The position numbers and the translations under genes are program-made. The notes below the pieces were generated by a model. The model was not told the origin of the DNA and made no database searches. It saw only the letters and a program-made list of their open reading frames with translations. A stretch of DNA of 64,000 nt. Origin: Chrysopilus asiliformis (Eukaryota > Arthropoda > Insecta > Diptera > Rhagionidae). Of the stretch, positions 23,536 through 34,539 are shown piece after piece (the stretch's first letter is position 1; the number at the start of each line of letters is the position of its first letter). The stretch lies in NCBI GenBank assembly GCA_964034945.1, contig OZ035963.1:48873032-48937031 (forward strand), given 5' to 3'.

Positions 23536-24764
23536 TAGACTGTTCTAATTGGCGTTAATAGTGCGATTATTATCCATTCTCTAGTTTTATGGCCTTATTT
23601 AGACAATCAAAGTTATTTGATATCGCAAGTAACTTTGAGGAAAACAATAATCTTCTAAATGATACCTAAAAAAATTTTTATAATCAATAACAAAAAAGAC
23701 TTAGGGTTGCCAGATAAATTACAAAAACCGGGCATGAATTGTGTCTTTTTTTTAATTTACCAATTCCTATTCCCAACTTGATCCTATCTTTTAAGCCACC
23801 TCTCCAAGATTTATTAACTTTACGTAGGGTTTGTGTCAATTGTCAACATCCTGCGATTAACCGTCATAAAAAACAACCTGTGATTAATGGAAGAAACAGC
23901 CGAAGAATTCTCACAACTAGAATTTATTTATAAGAAATTCATGTAGAGACGCTTCGCAGTTGATTTTTTGTTTTTGCACCCATTTATTTGGTAAATATCA
24001 CAATAAAATGACGCCAATTGAATCGAAATGAATTTTTCTTGTTGTACCTTTGGGTTCGGCCAACGCTAGTATAAGCCCGAAAATGATACACAGAAGAGAT
24101 TAAACATTTTTTGTGTACAAAAAAGAAAAAAAAAAAACTTATTGGATTTGGACCTAAGTAAACCAAAGGGGATTACCCGATAGCATTTTCGTGAGATTAA
24201 ATCGGAAAATTTATCTGAGATTGTTATAAGTGCTATAGCAAACATTTCCACCTTAAGGATAAAGTCAATAATTGAAAAGCTCAAAATGACGTGTTTAATA
24301 AAATCTTTTTTGTACTCTATAGGATTTAATAATTAAACAGTTTGAAGGCGTGAAAGTATTTAAGAATCAGTCTTTTGATTGAATTTTCACAATTGGAAAT
24401 GGAAAAACGTTGGAAGCAGTAGTCGATTTTATACTCCTGTGTAGGCGAGAATTTAATAAAAGCTTGTAAAAACTTTTGGAAATGAAAATAGAAGGAAGTT
24501 CTTTGGATAAATCATAGAAACAAACCCAAAACAATATTTTCGCAAAAAACAAATTTGAAAAAAAGTGAAGACTGAATAAGTTTTTTTCGGATTAAGAATG
24601 TGAAGAAACACATTATTAAAAATAATTGAAAAATGCTTCATTTAAGAAATTTGTGAGGGGGATTGAGTCTCCCCCAAGGGATCAAGTCTCCCTATTCTCC
24701 CCTATAATTAGAAATAGATTATTTTATTATATTTTGGTATTTTTAAACGAAATGATTGATTTTT
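23536..24764. other. No supported feature
   Basis: AT-rich sequence with no recognised element ends or domains. Confidence 0.6.
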
Positions 24765-25095
24765 AAAAGCTTTTATTTAGTTTACCTTCGTGTCTGTCTG
24801 TTTGTCTGTGGATGTCAAATCTTGTAATCTAATTTTGACTCACTTCCACTCATCCGATTGACCTGAAATACACGTAAACCCGATGACAATAAAGGATTTT
24901 CACTACTTCGTCCTTATAAGGACAAAGGAAGGTCCTGTAAGGATAACACGATTTTCCTTTTGCTTTTTCCGGAAAAAAAATCTCATCTAGGAGCTTTTGG
25001 GTTCGCTGAATTCGATTCTGGCATTAAGAAATCTGTAAGGATCCTATAAGGACAACGTTATTATCCTCCTCCTCAAATTTTCTTAAATTTTCACG
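24765..25095 (+). repeat. Family D repeat
   Basis: Same order of landmarks as 7350-8232: AAAAGCTTTTATTTAG, TCCACTCATCCGATTGACCT, GGTCCTGTAAGGATAACACG and GCTGAATTCGATTCTGGC. Confidence 0.6.
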
Positions 25096-25119
25096 CTTTT
25101 ATAAAAAATTGCAGCGGAA

Positions 25120-25420
25120 AGGTACCAGTAAAGGGAAATGCACCGCAGGCCAAATTATTTAAAAAATGCGCTTTTTGTGGGAAATAGTTGAAAAAATGCG
25201 CCGCTGGCGAAAAAAAACGTACTTTAAAGCGATCTTCAGCCGGAATAGAGTAACCGTCCCATATTTAGTAATTGTTTTTTTAAACTGTGAAAACTATAAC
25301 ACTTGTTTGAAAAATCCGGGACAAAATTTTAGTTTTCAGGACGATGCCGGGACAACATGCTTAAATTTGGGACTGTCGCAGCCATTACAGGGACGTATGG
25401 GAACGTATTTTCAAACTAAC
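25120..25420 (-). repeat. GGGTGACCA-type element fragment
   Basis: Contains AATGCGCCGCTGGCG, AAATCCGGGACAAAATTTT, GCCGGGACAACAT and GGGACTGTCGCAGCCATTAC, which are inverse versions of words in 6409-6670 and 52,238-52,460. Termini were not located. Confidence 0.4.
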
Positions 25421-26633
25421 TTTCAAAGAAAAATCATTTCGGGAAAAAATTATTGCTTATTAATTTTTCCTTTCAAATGAAGCTTCTCGGGCTTCTGATC
25501 GAAATTTTTCCACTCTTGAAAATTCTAGTCTTGAAAATTCTAGAAATTTTCCCACCCCTATGTTCTAATTTTCTCATCAGATACCTGAAAAAATGTTACT
25601 TTTTCTTAATAAAAATACAGAAAAGTAAAATTTTTGAACAAGTTTTTTTCCGCTTTTGACTTTTAGTCGTTTTTTCAGGCATTTTGATTGAATTACATTA
25701 AAATTCTCCTTTTTAGAAACACAAAATGTCCACGAAAGATAGAATTGGTTGAATAATAAAATAAATCAAGGTCGAATAATGCTGTTGGTATTTTATACCA
25801 ATAGAATTCAAGATTTCTTCATAAAATATTTCCCCATTGATGGCGTTTTTGATACATTTCAAGTCCTTTTAGGTTATTGTGAAGCTACTTGGTCGCGAAT
25901 ATTTGTCCAATTTAAAATCAAAATAAAACAAGCCAAAAATTTCGCTCCCCTGTAGTCCTTTTGTAAGCTAAAATTTTGAGGAATATTTTTTTCCGGTTCT
26001 TCCCCGATGAAATGAAGTGATGCTGGCCAAATTTTCGTCTGTTGGAAACTTTTTTCACTTCGTTTTCTGCTCAAAGTACTTCCATTTTTAAGTAGTACTC
26101 ATTTTAATGGCCCTAAGTTATGAGGATAATTAGTTTTCAAAAGCTTTAAGTTGAAAAGAAAGGAAAATCTCAAGCTATAACCGGAGGAGGGATACATTTG
26201 AAAAAAAGTTTTCGCAAATAAATTCTCTTTGGATGTTTTGGTCATTTGAGGAATTACTTTTTATGAAATTCATTTGCCAATTTTACCATTTCCATTTATA
26301 GAAGACGAAAATATGAAGAAGAAATAATTTAGTAGGTAAGGAGAGAAAAATTCCTTTTGCAAATGATCGAAATTGTTTACATAAAGAAAATACGTGTTTT
26401 TATGAATTAAATAAATGCGAATTTCGGGGAAGGGCAATAAAGTTTTTTGTTAACGCAACATTGAACACAGGAAAATATTATTAGGCATTCGAATGTTTGA
26501 GTCGAAGAAAAGATGAAAATTTTGTGAAACTTTATATTTAAGAGGGATTTTTTTTATCAACAAACAATAATTTATCTCATTATACAAAATTTGTTATAAA
26601 AGCTATTTTTTGAAGAAAAACCAGCGATGATTA
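25421..26633. other. No supported feature
   Basis: AT-rich sequence with short open frames lacking recognisable domains. Confidence 0.6.
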
Positions 26634-27060
26634 TCTAAAAATGGATGTTTGTCTGTTGGTCTGTTCCTCTTTCACGCAAAAACTGCTGAACCGATTGACT
26701 TGAAATTTCGCATGAGTCCACAGACACTCTGGTTCCAACATACGCATACGGAAAAGTAACGCGAGGGGTGGAAGGAGTAAGGGGAGGGGGTAACGTGATT
26801 TTGAAGCTTAGTTTTTGCGCTATGTTACTCTTTCGCGGGGAAACTACTGAACCGATTGGCCTGAAATTTGGCATATATGTTCGTCGGGGGTCCAGCCCCA
26901 TCTTAGACCCATTAAAGAGTAGCCCGAGAAGTGGGGAAGTAAGGGGAGGGTGTAAAGTGATCTGGAAACTGAGACGCGCGGCCAGAGGCTCCGTAGGAGG
27001 CCGAAGGCCGACCTGTGGGCGGGGGGTTCACCGCGAAGCGGTTCGGGGCGCAGTCCCTAG
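26634..27060 (+). mobile_element. Helitron-like element 1 of a tandem trio
   Basis: It starts A then TCTAAAAATGGATG and ends in a hairpin (GAACCGCTTCGCGGT and its inverse) followed by GGGGCGCAGTCCCTAG and T. The interior shares ACTGCTGAACCGATTGACTT and TTGGCATA...GGGGGTCCAGCCCC with the elements at 14,882 and 50,208. No helicase is encoded. Confidence 0.75.
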
Positions 27061-27063
27061 TTA

Positions 27064-27180
27064 TCTATATACAATAAAAATGGATGTTTGTCTGTTGGTC
27101 TGTTTGAGATTACAAAACTCAAAAACTACTGGACCGATTTTTACGCAATAACTCGAAGCGGTTCGGGGCGCAGTCCCTAG
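27064..27180 (+). mobile_element. Helitron-like element 2, 117 bp
   Basis: Starts TCTATATACAATAAAAATGG after A and ends GGGGCGCAGTCCCTAG before T. It has the same 3' end as element 1 but the 5' end of element 3, so it looks like a minimal element or a recombinant. Confidence 0.75.
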
Positions 27181-27190
27181 TTATCTATAT

Positions 27191-28005
27191 CATAGATTAG
27201 AGAGTTACTATAGATAAGAAACGAGGAAGAAATTTTTTCCTGAAGAAGAGTACTTTGCATCTGTTTCATTTGCTTCGTAGAGACATGAATTGCTTTTGTG
27301 TGAGAAATGGTGTAAAAAACTTTATTTTGGGATTTTTTTTGCTGTTTGTCGAGCATTCCCTACACGGCAAAAAATCTTGGAGTGAATTCCAATCAAAACT
27401 GGATTACGCTGGACCTATATGTAATCCAATGGAAAATTCTAATCCAATAATATGGATTGGAAATTTTTATAAATTTATTTTTGGTTTAATTCAGTATTAA
27501 AGTCTAAAATTTTGATTAAATTGTAGACTTTAATGTTGAAAGTACTTAAGTTCGATACATAATAAAAAACTTTTCAAATCTGACTGCAAAAAAGGCTAAA
27601 ATATTTTCAAAAATTCGCATGTATTAAATTCCAATCCAAAAAATGTATTAAGATTTCGTCAATATAATCTTTGGATTGAAAAATACTCCAGGATTTTTTG
27701 CCGTGTAACAATACATTGCACATAGTTTTTCGCGGACATTTTGCGTGCTATAAAAACGCTAATAGTAAAATGGAAAACTGGTGCGCCTACGAATGATTCC
27801 CATCGACGAATGTAAACAAAGCGCTGGCCTCGGATATGTTTGTGTTTGTGTCTTATGAGTCAATTGTGCATTCCAATTGAACGTGAAGGAGTGAAAAGGA
27901 ATACCGATGTCATCAGAAAATATTCCACTAGCGCAGCTATTTACTCTACGTAAGTATATGGGAAAATGCGTTTTCTTCTCATCTATAGTAACTCTCTAAT
28001 CTATG
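27191..28005. mobile_element. TIR element with 7-bp TSD, 815 bp
   Basis: CATAGATTAGAGAGTTACTA and its exact inverse at 27,986-28,005 are the ends (the match continues to about 25 bp). TCTATAT immediately precedes the left end (27,184-27,190) and follows the right end (28,006-28,012). A 7-bp duplication with CA...TG ends is compatible with P-like elements (7-8 bp), but no transposase is visible, so the superfamily is uncertain. It carries a nested element at 27,363-27,705. Confidence 0.82.
27363..27705. mobile_element. TIR element with TA target, 343 bp, nested
   Basis: CACGGCAAAAAATCTTGGAG and the inverse of CACGGCAAAAAATCCTGGAG are the ends. TA lies outside both (27,361-27,362 and 27,706-27,707). 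It is inserted inside the 815-bp TIR element, making it the youngest layer of this stack. Confidence 0.82.
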
Positions 28006-29225
28006 TCTATATACAATAAAAATGGATGTTTGTCCGTTGGTCTGTTTGAGATTACAAAACTCAAAAACTACTGGACCGATTTTTACGCAATAACTCAAAC
28101 AATAACTCTAACGGAAGGTCCTGTAAGGATGGCGTTTTTTTCCAAAAGTTTTTAAGTTATTTATGGTTTTTTGGCATTCTAAAATTTATACAAAAAACTT
28201 TAAGCTCACAACGAAGGGTCTGCTAGTAGTATATATATATTCCGACCGACGGTCAGTTTTTGGCCGAAACCGAACCCGAAGACGAACTTCGGTTTTCTTA
28301 ACCTAAGGTTTTATACACACACTTCCAAATAGCATTTTAAGCAGCAGTGACGTCTTTATTCATATATTTCGTCATCATGCAAATCGCGGTGATAACCAAT
28401 TTTTGTCGCGCCCACGTCGTAGTTGTGCGAATGAGATGCGCAACGACATCCATAGTGGGGAACACTTTTTAGCGGTTTGCCACGCCGCAATTATGACACA
28501 GGAACGTAATTCTGATGCTGCCATTTCACAAAAAAAAAGACGCTTCCATTAACAAAATTAGCTGCTTCAAGCTTTATACCCTAAACAGATAGGACTGCGA
28601 GTTCGACTGCGACGTCGACTGTACGGTCGGTTACGCAGTTGAAGTCGCAGTCGAAACGTGGAATGGAAGACATAGAACGTCGTGCAGCACTTCAACATCA
28701 ACAAATTTAACATTTGTGTAAAAGAAATTTTTCTATCGTGTTAAAGAAGAATAATAAAAATGCTTGTGTGATTTGAAAATTACCGAAAATTAATACTGAT
28801 TTCGTGTGCGTATTTGATGTACAGTGCTTTTCTAGTGGTGTACGAACATTGCACAAAGATTTTGGTATTGTCAACCCAGATTTTTATGAAAATTTCGTCG
28901 AATTTAGAATTATGGCTAAAAAATACATCGCAGTCGCAGCTGCAGTCACAGTCGACGTCGTCATGTGTGTCACTCTATTTACATACCTGGGCACTAATCA
29001 TGTATTCCGACGCGTCTCTGTCTTTTGACTTCGACGCAGCTTTTAACTCTTGACTTCGCCATATCAGCAGCTTCAAATTTGCTGGAGCGACAGTCAAAAT
29101 CACGTTTCGATTCATAGTGACGATTCCGCGAAATTTCAAGCTGCAGATATGGCGAAGTCAAGAGTTAAAAGCTGCGTCGAAGTCGAAAGACAGAGACGCG
29201 TCGGAATACATGATTGGTGCCCTGG

Positions 29226-30398
29226 GACGCTATTCTCGAAACGTTTCGGATTTTTCCGAAACGTTTGTGGTACAGTGGAAAAAGACCTCTATATGGTGTA
29301 CGTACCGCCTATATTGCTCCAAATGACGTCTCAAACATTACGAAGCAATTCACCACTTTACACGAAACCGCATTCTCGAACTTAGATTATGGAAATATCC
29401 GAAACATAACAAAACATTACGTTTCGGATCCATCCGAAACGTCCAGATGTTACTTTTCGAAACGTTTGTGTGCTTTGAGTTATCGTTTCGCGTCCGTTGT
29501 TTATTGTTATTCGATGCGGGCATAATTTTAATCGTGTAATAAGCATAGTACGGAGAATAATTCTTTTTCATTCATTCATTTGCAAATGATTAGCACGAGA
29601 ATTTTAGTTTTCATTCACTCACGAATTTCATTTTTCCATTCTCGTATTTTTAAAATTCTATTTGCGAATGGAATGGAAAATTTTACGAATGGAAAATTAA
29701 AATTCGCTCACGAATTTATCGCAAAATAATGATTTTCGAATGGAATTATTGTATGAAGTAAAAGTAACACCATAACTTTCAAAAGGATTGAGCCAGAGTC
29801 TTGAAATTTTTTATAGTTGCGATTCTCGTAAACAATACGGCTAAGTTATTGGACGGAAAAAATCGGCCCACTCCTTCCCCCCTCCGCCATTCAAATGAAA
29901 GTTTTTTACAATTGTCTCAAAAACGCCGCTTCATATCGTAAAATTTATAAATGTAAAATATGTTTAGAATACGATTTTACATAACTCTATACATAATAAT
30001 TCAATCAAACCACTCCCTTCCCCCTAACAAACGATAACAAACGTTAAAATCAACAAATAAACCAAAATAACTCATAATACACTATTACTTACATTGAACA
30101 CTAGTCAAATATTATTAATTGATATTAAATTAGTGAAAAATTACTCTAATACAAGTTAAACACTAGTTAATAAATATAAACAAAACAAAACTATTCAAAT
30201 ATTTCCGTTTTGACAGCTCTATTCTACGTACATTTCGGAATGAGGTGAATATGGTGAATATAATTCCGAAACATAAACATTTCGTTACCAGAATACGATC
30301 TTTCAAACGATTCGGATTTAGATTACGGAAAAAACATTTCGGCGAGATTCGTAATCCGTAACGTAACGAAAAATCCGAAACGTTTCGAGAATAGCGTC
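29226..30398. mobile_element. TIR element with CCTGG duplication, 1.17 kb
   Basis: GACGCTATTCTCGAAACGTT and its exact inverse at the other end (similarity continues to about 30 bp) are flanked by CCTGG (29,221-29,225 and 30,399-30,403). GAAACGTTTCGGA words recur inside. It sits in the right arm of the palindromic element. The left arm keeps the mirror-image sequence without the insertion. Confidence 0.85.
29755..30010 (-). repeat. Family B fragment inside the CCTGG-flanked element
   Basis: Inverse of family B landmarks: CATAACTTTCAAAAGGATTG, AGTCTTGAAATTTTTTATAG and TTAGAATACGATTTTACATA. It is either part of the element or an older insertion into it. Confidence 0.5.
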
Positions 30399-30994
30399 CC
30401 TGGTCACTAAATTTTTCGACGTCAAACTTGACGCCGCAGTCGCGGTCACAGTCGACTTTGCAGTCCTCCTATGTGTTTCAGCATTTATGCAACAGCGTGA
30501 TCTGACGGCATTTCATCACACAAATCTTCGAGTGGAGTTTTCTTTCTCCCTCGAATGCTTACATAGCTTACCGAACGAACAGAGATGAACAAATAGGAAC
30601 GTAAACAGAAAGCAAACAAGAAAAATCGAATGGTGATAAATTAATGGAAACTTTTTGGAAAAAATGGAAAAAACGGGGGCTTTGAGGTAACTCTGGTGGC
30701 AACCGTGTCGACCCAGTTTCCATTACACGCTTCTTCAAAGAGAAACTGACATTCAGGCTCTACAGCTAATCACTGTATCGACCCGAAAACCGTCAAATGC
30801 TGCTCTATCGCAGCAGGATTTTCATGAAGCGAATATTGACCCAAAGATCACAAATTTCCTCATTAAAGCTATTGTGCCTTTGCAGACACATGATTAATCA
30901 GTGTGTAGTTCTCGTCACTTCATCCGCTTCTTGTACGCGGATGTGAATTATAGATCTAAATCTTTGTGTTAAAGAGCTTGTTGTGTTGAAGAGC

Positions 30995-31133
30995 CTGTTT
31001 AGATTAGCCGATCCAGGCGCCAGGCATTGAACGAAACTGTCAAAATACAGGGGGTGTCCCCCACTTCCTCGTCTTGCCTGTATTTTGACAGTTTTGTTCA
31101 ATGCCTGGCGCCTGGATCGGCTAATCTAAACAG
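30995..31133. repeat. Long hairpin, 57-bp arms
   Basis: Arms 30,995-31,051 and 31,077-31,133 are inverse copies with a single mismatch that I can see. Both include CCAGGCGCCAGGCATTGAAC-type sequence. The loop is 25 bp. It could be a short foldback MITE or, if transcribed, a hairpin RNA precursor. No target duplication was found. Confidence 0.95.
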
Positions 31134-33044
31134 ACACAAATGGTTAAAAAAAAGTCACATTAGTTTTAATTTTGAATTTCCTCATTCGTTATGAAACTTG
31201 GTTGTATGTTCAGGAAACATAAAGTTTCGGTTCCAAGAATTCAATGTCGAACCATCATCAGACCAAAAATGCGGTGGAACGTATGGGCAAAGAAAATTTT
31301 CTGTGCTCAAAACAGAATTATTAATAGAAATTCAAGATACTTTTTGTTTGCAATACCTCGCGATTTTTTTTCAATATTTATTTGGTTGTCGCCATTTTGT
31401 TTTTCAAATTTCACCCCCGGAATCAGTCGATGTACTCTTAGGGGTACATGTACCTTCGGTTGGGAAACACTATATTAGATCAAGTGACCTCGAAACTCTC
31501 CTTTTCTAGCTTAATTTTATGTCTGTAGTAGTATGAGGACGGTAGTTACAAAAAATCACAAAAAATGTTGAAAGTGGCTGAAAAATATTGAACAGCCTCA
31601 TAGCTAAAACTCCAGATTTTTGGATTTTCGTTCGGTGTTTTCTTAGCATCCTATAAATCACCTCTTCGTACAATCGAAATCTTCTGCTTTGGAGAATTTT
31701 GGATTCTAGGTAGGCACCTGGACTGATTGTGGCACAATTTTCATAGTCTGAGACGAGGGTTTTCTCCAAAAACTCGTGGTGCCAAGGACATACATAAATA
31801 TGCTTTTTAAGTATAGCCCAATTATGCTACATAATTGAAATATTTATTTGCCATTGAATTAGATTAAATTATAGCGATTGACACTAATTGCAATATTGTG
31901 TCAATAAAAATTCATTCTATTAAGCACTCATCTTACATTTCATAACCCATATTTAAGAAGCATCCTTAATTTATCCATAAATCTTTACAATTCCCGCAAT
32001 TTCAAAACATTAAAGCTAATTGAAAACCCATCAAAAGACTTAGAAACTTTTCAATTAGCTAAAAGTGAATTGAGTATATCACAAATTTATTGAAATTAAT
32101 TGCGTTGAATTGTGTTGAATAAATTCCCATTGGAAGATATTATATACTAAAGTAGAATTCAATTAAATTGAAAATCTGAATTATATGAAATTATATAATT
32201 TGTAAATGAAAATTTATGAACTCTAAACGTAGCTCTCGCCTTAAAACTAATTATACGTTCAGCATTTGGAATTGATTGCCTTGACTGAAGAGAGACGTCT
32301 CTTAATCAAATCTCAATCAACTCTAATGGCCTTTTAAGCATTAAAGACACCAACTGTCGCATCTTTGTAAAATCTCTTACCGTATATACACATGGAATTT
32401 TCCATTCGATCGCCATCGTAGAAACGAAATATTCTTCATATTCAAGGATTCTCATCTTTAATTTTATTCCATTGCCAACAAAAAACCATTAAGATTCATC
32501 CATCCATTCATTTATCCACTTCTCTGTCCGAAAGAGGTACCTACCACATACAGATGAACCAAGGGAATAAATCAGATTTTCGGATAGGTATCCACTACCG
32601 ACGACTACCAACTCAATATCTTTTCAATGTTCGTCTTTAAGATGGCTTGATTTAATAATTCTTGATGATATTATTGAAATGATGATTTATGACAGACGGC
32701 GCGGCGGCGGCGAACGTTGTGACAAACGGTATAATAGGGTTTTGAAGTTAAGTAAAATTACGAAAATCCCTTTTGTCCCTACTTGAGTCTGATTTGTATC
32801 AAAGAAGGACAATTATTCTTGAAACTCTCCAGCAAAGAAGTGCCCTTTTAAGAGTTTGCTCATTTTTTTCATAATAATGTTTGTATCTATAGGAAGTATT
32901 ATAAATATAAATTTTGGTTTTTTTACATATTTGTTAGTAATTCCACGTCAAATCAAACTCCATTTTGTATTGAAAAAAAATCGGTGTTCCGAAAAACGAA
33001 ATCATGATTCTTTTTTTTTCTTTTAGACCCACCATTTTGTATTG
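31134..33044. other. No supported feature
   Basis: Strongly AT-rich. A small GGCGCGGCGGCGGCG patch near 32,700 stands out, but no feature could be attached to it. Confidence 0.6.
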
Positions 33045-33175
33045 AAAAATCTGTAAGGAGAACGGAAGATCCTGTAAGGATAACGTGATTGTCGTTTTCC
33101 TCAAATTTCCCGATAAAAAAATCTCATTTTGGGGTTTTTGGCGCCGCTGAATCCGATTATGGCATTACGAGCCTG
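33045..33175 (+). repeat. Family D fragment
   Basis: AAATCTGTAAGGAGAACGGA, ATCCTGTAAGGATAACGTGA and the GCTGAATCCGATTATGGC region match the 3' half of family D. Confidence 0.55.
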
Positions 33176-33372
33176 TTTAGACGCGACGTGTTTGCATTCG
33201 TTTCGTTAAAGTTGGAGGGCGCGGGGTACTGTGGGAATGACGATAGGAAAAAAATAACGAAAACTAAAATTCTCACCGTGAAAATAAAGTGGAACGATGC
33301 CTAATTCGTTGTAAGGGTGTTTCGTTGCTATGCGTTTCGTTGCAATGGTTTTAAATATTTTGTCAACTATAA

Positions 33373-33536
33373 GGCCCGCCGTACACTTGAGCTAAGTTAG
33401 CTCAGCTATGTGCCTGTTTAGAGCTTAACGTGGCGTGTTTCGTCACGTATCAAAGTGAGGATGATATGAACCGCTGAACGTCCACTTCTAAACAAGCACA
33501 TAACTGAGCTAACTTAGCTCAAGTGTACGGCGGGCC
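33373..33536. mobile_element. TWA foldback MITE, 164 bp
   Basis: GGCCCGCCGTACACTTGAGC and its exact inverse are the ends (the match continues through TAAGTTAGCTCAG). TAA lies outside both (33,370-33,372 and 33,537-33,539). Confidence 0.92.
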
Positions 33537-33539
33537 TAA

Positions 33540-33684
33540 CGGCCGTCATACACTTGAGCTAAGCTATGTGAGCGAGGCTAGCTATAGTTACATAGCTTAG
33601 CTGGGTTAGCTCACATCGCTGCACACTTGAGCTAAACTACGCGGCGATATTTAAATAAATGTATGCCATCAGTTGTATGCAATT
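33540..33684. repeat. Second, related GGCCGTCATACACTTGAGC end
   Basis: Immediately after the 164-bp MITE a similar end (GGCCGTCATACACTTGAGCT) begins, followed by mixed ACATAGCTTAGC and GAGCTAAACTACGC words. It is probably the left end of the element forming the large palindrome that follows. Confidence 0.5.
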
Positions 33685-34539
33685 GGCACTTACACATTTA
33701 TGTCCACAAAATACTACACTTTTGCAAACACCGATTCTACACTCAGAAAAATGGAGGCTAACTCGACGCCCTACATACGGCGCAATTGGCCTCGGGCAGG
33801 CGCGCGTTCGCCTGCATGTGGCGAAGTAAAACTGAGTTGACCTGCGGTCGGAGAAATTCTGAAATTAAGCCACCAGCAGGTGAAGTAGGGCATTGGGAGC
33901 TGCACGAGTTGACCTTAGATAGGTTAACTCTGACCGCTAGCTGGCTTACAGACACCTCTGTAAGGTCAGAGTTAACCTGACAAAAAGTTGACCTGGACAT
34001 TTTTCTGAGTGTACACTGTATAACGCCGAAAGTGTGTATATGTGAGTGTCAGCGATGCCAGCGAATTCGTTCGCGTAGTTGAAGTCTGAACTACGCGAGC
34101 GAGCTTAGTCCGTCTCACTCATAAATAGGCGACGTAGTTTCATAGTTTCGCTGGAGTGTGCGGTCACCAATGTAAATGCTAAGGATTTTACTTTCGGCGA
34201 GAAACTTAGCTCACGTAGTTGAGCTCGCTCAGCTGAAGTGTGCGATGGGGGTAACGTCCGTCGAACGCTTGAGCTAAGCGAGCTCAACTACGTGAGCTAA
34301 GTTTCTCGCCGAAAGTAAAATCCTTAGCATTTGCATTGGTGACCGCACACTCAAGCGAAATTATGAAACTACGTCGCCTAGACACGTACTAAGCTCGCTC
34401 GCGTAATTCAGACCTTAACTACGCGAACGACTTCGCTGGCATTGTTGACACTCACACATACATACTTTCGGCGTTATACAGTGTAGAATCGGTGTTTGCA
34501 AAAGGTGTAGTATTTTGTGAACATAAATGTGTAAGTGCC
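33685..34539. repeat. 855-bp imperfect palindrome interrupted by a MITE
   Basis: GGCACTTACACATTTATG at 33,685 is mirrored at 34,539, and pairing continues through TTTTGCAAACACCGATTCTA, TATAACGCCGAAAGT, GATTTTACTTTCGGCGAGAA and GAGCTCAACTACGTGAGCTA to a centre near 34,250. Each arm has about 275-285 bp of shared sequence. The left arm additionally carries MITE X. It may be one foldback element or two inverted copies sharing the TAA near 34,253. Confidence 0.85.
33740..34011 (+). mobile_element. MITE 'X', copy 2 (272 bp, TA target)
   Basis: CACTCAGAAAAATGGAGGCT to ACATTTTTCTGAGTG, with TA at 33,738-33,739 and 34,012-34,013. Inside are TTAACTCTGACC and GGTCAGAGTTAACC in inverse order. The right arm of the surrounding palindrome (near 34,470-34,490) keeps the empty site, CAGTGTAGAATCGG. 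Confidence 0.92.

Larger units (their letters stand above)
27184..28226 (+). mobile_element. Helitron-like element 3, split by a TIR element
   Basis: The 5' end TCTATAT (27,184-27,190) is separated from its continuation, which restarts TCTATATACAATAAAAATGG at 28,006. The element ends CTAG at 28,223-28,226 followed by T. The interruption is the 815-bp TIR element, whose 7-bp target duplication is the TCTATAT itself. Confidence 0.75.
28578..30483. mobile_element. Palindromic element with TTTAT duplication
   Basis: The ends ACCCTAAACAGATAGGACTG and the inverse of TGCTGAAACACATAGGAGGA are imperfect TIRs. TTTAT flanks both sides (28,573-28,577 and 30,484-30,488). Inside, about 80-bp arms beginning CCTGGGCACTAATCATGTAT (28,987) pair with 29,140-29,225. 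Repeated CGCAGTCG words line both ends. Without its own nested insertion it would be about 0.73 kb. Confidence 0.82.
28320..30650 (-). repeat. Dispersed repeat 'L1rep', copy 2, interrupted
   Basis: Inverse of the repeat at 17,979-19,312. It is interrupted between 28,577 and 30,484 by a palindromic element flanked by TTTAT. In the other copy the corresponding sequence (AACTTTATGCGACAGCG) is uninterrupted. Conversely, this copy lacks the TWA element present in copy 1. Confidence 0.75.

Noticed and set aside
30995..31133. Rho-independent terminator
   Set aside because: Arms far too long and no T-tract logic. The window is eukaryotic.
33740..34011. Repeated 64- and 80-codon open frames seen identically at three places
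   Set aside because: They are the two strands of MITE X. No similarity to a protein family, and the MITE ends lie just outside.
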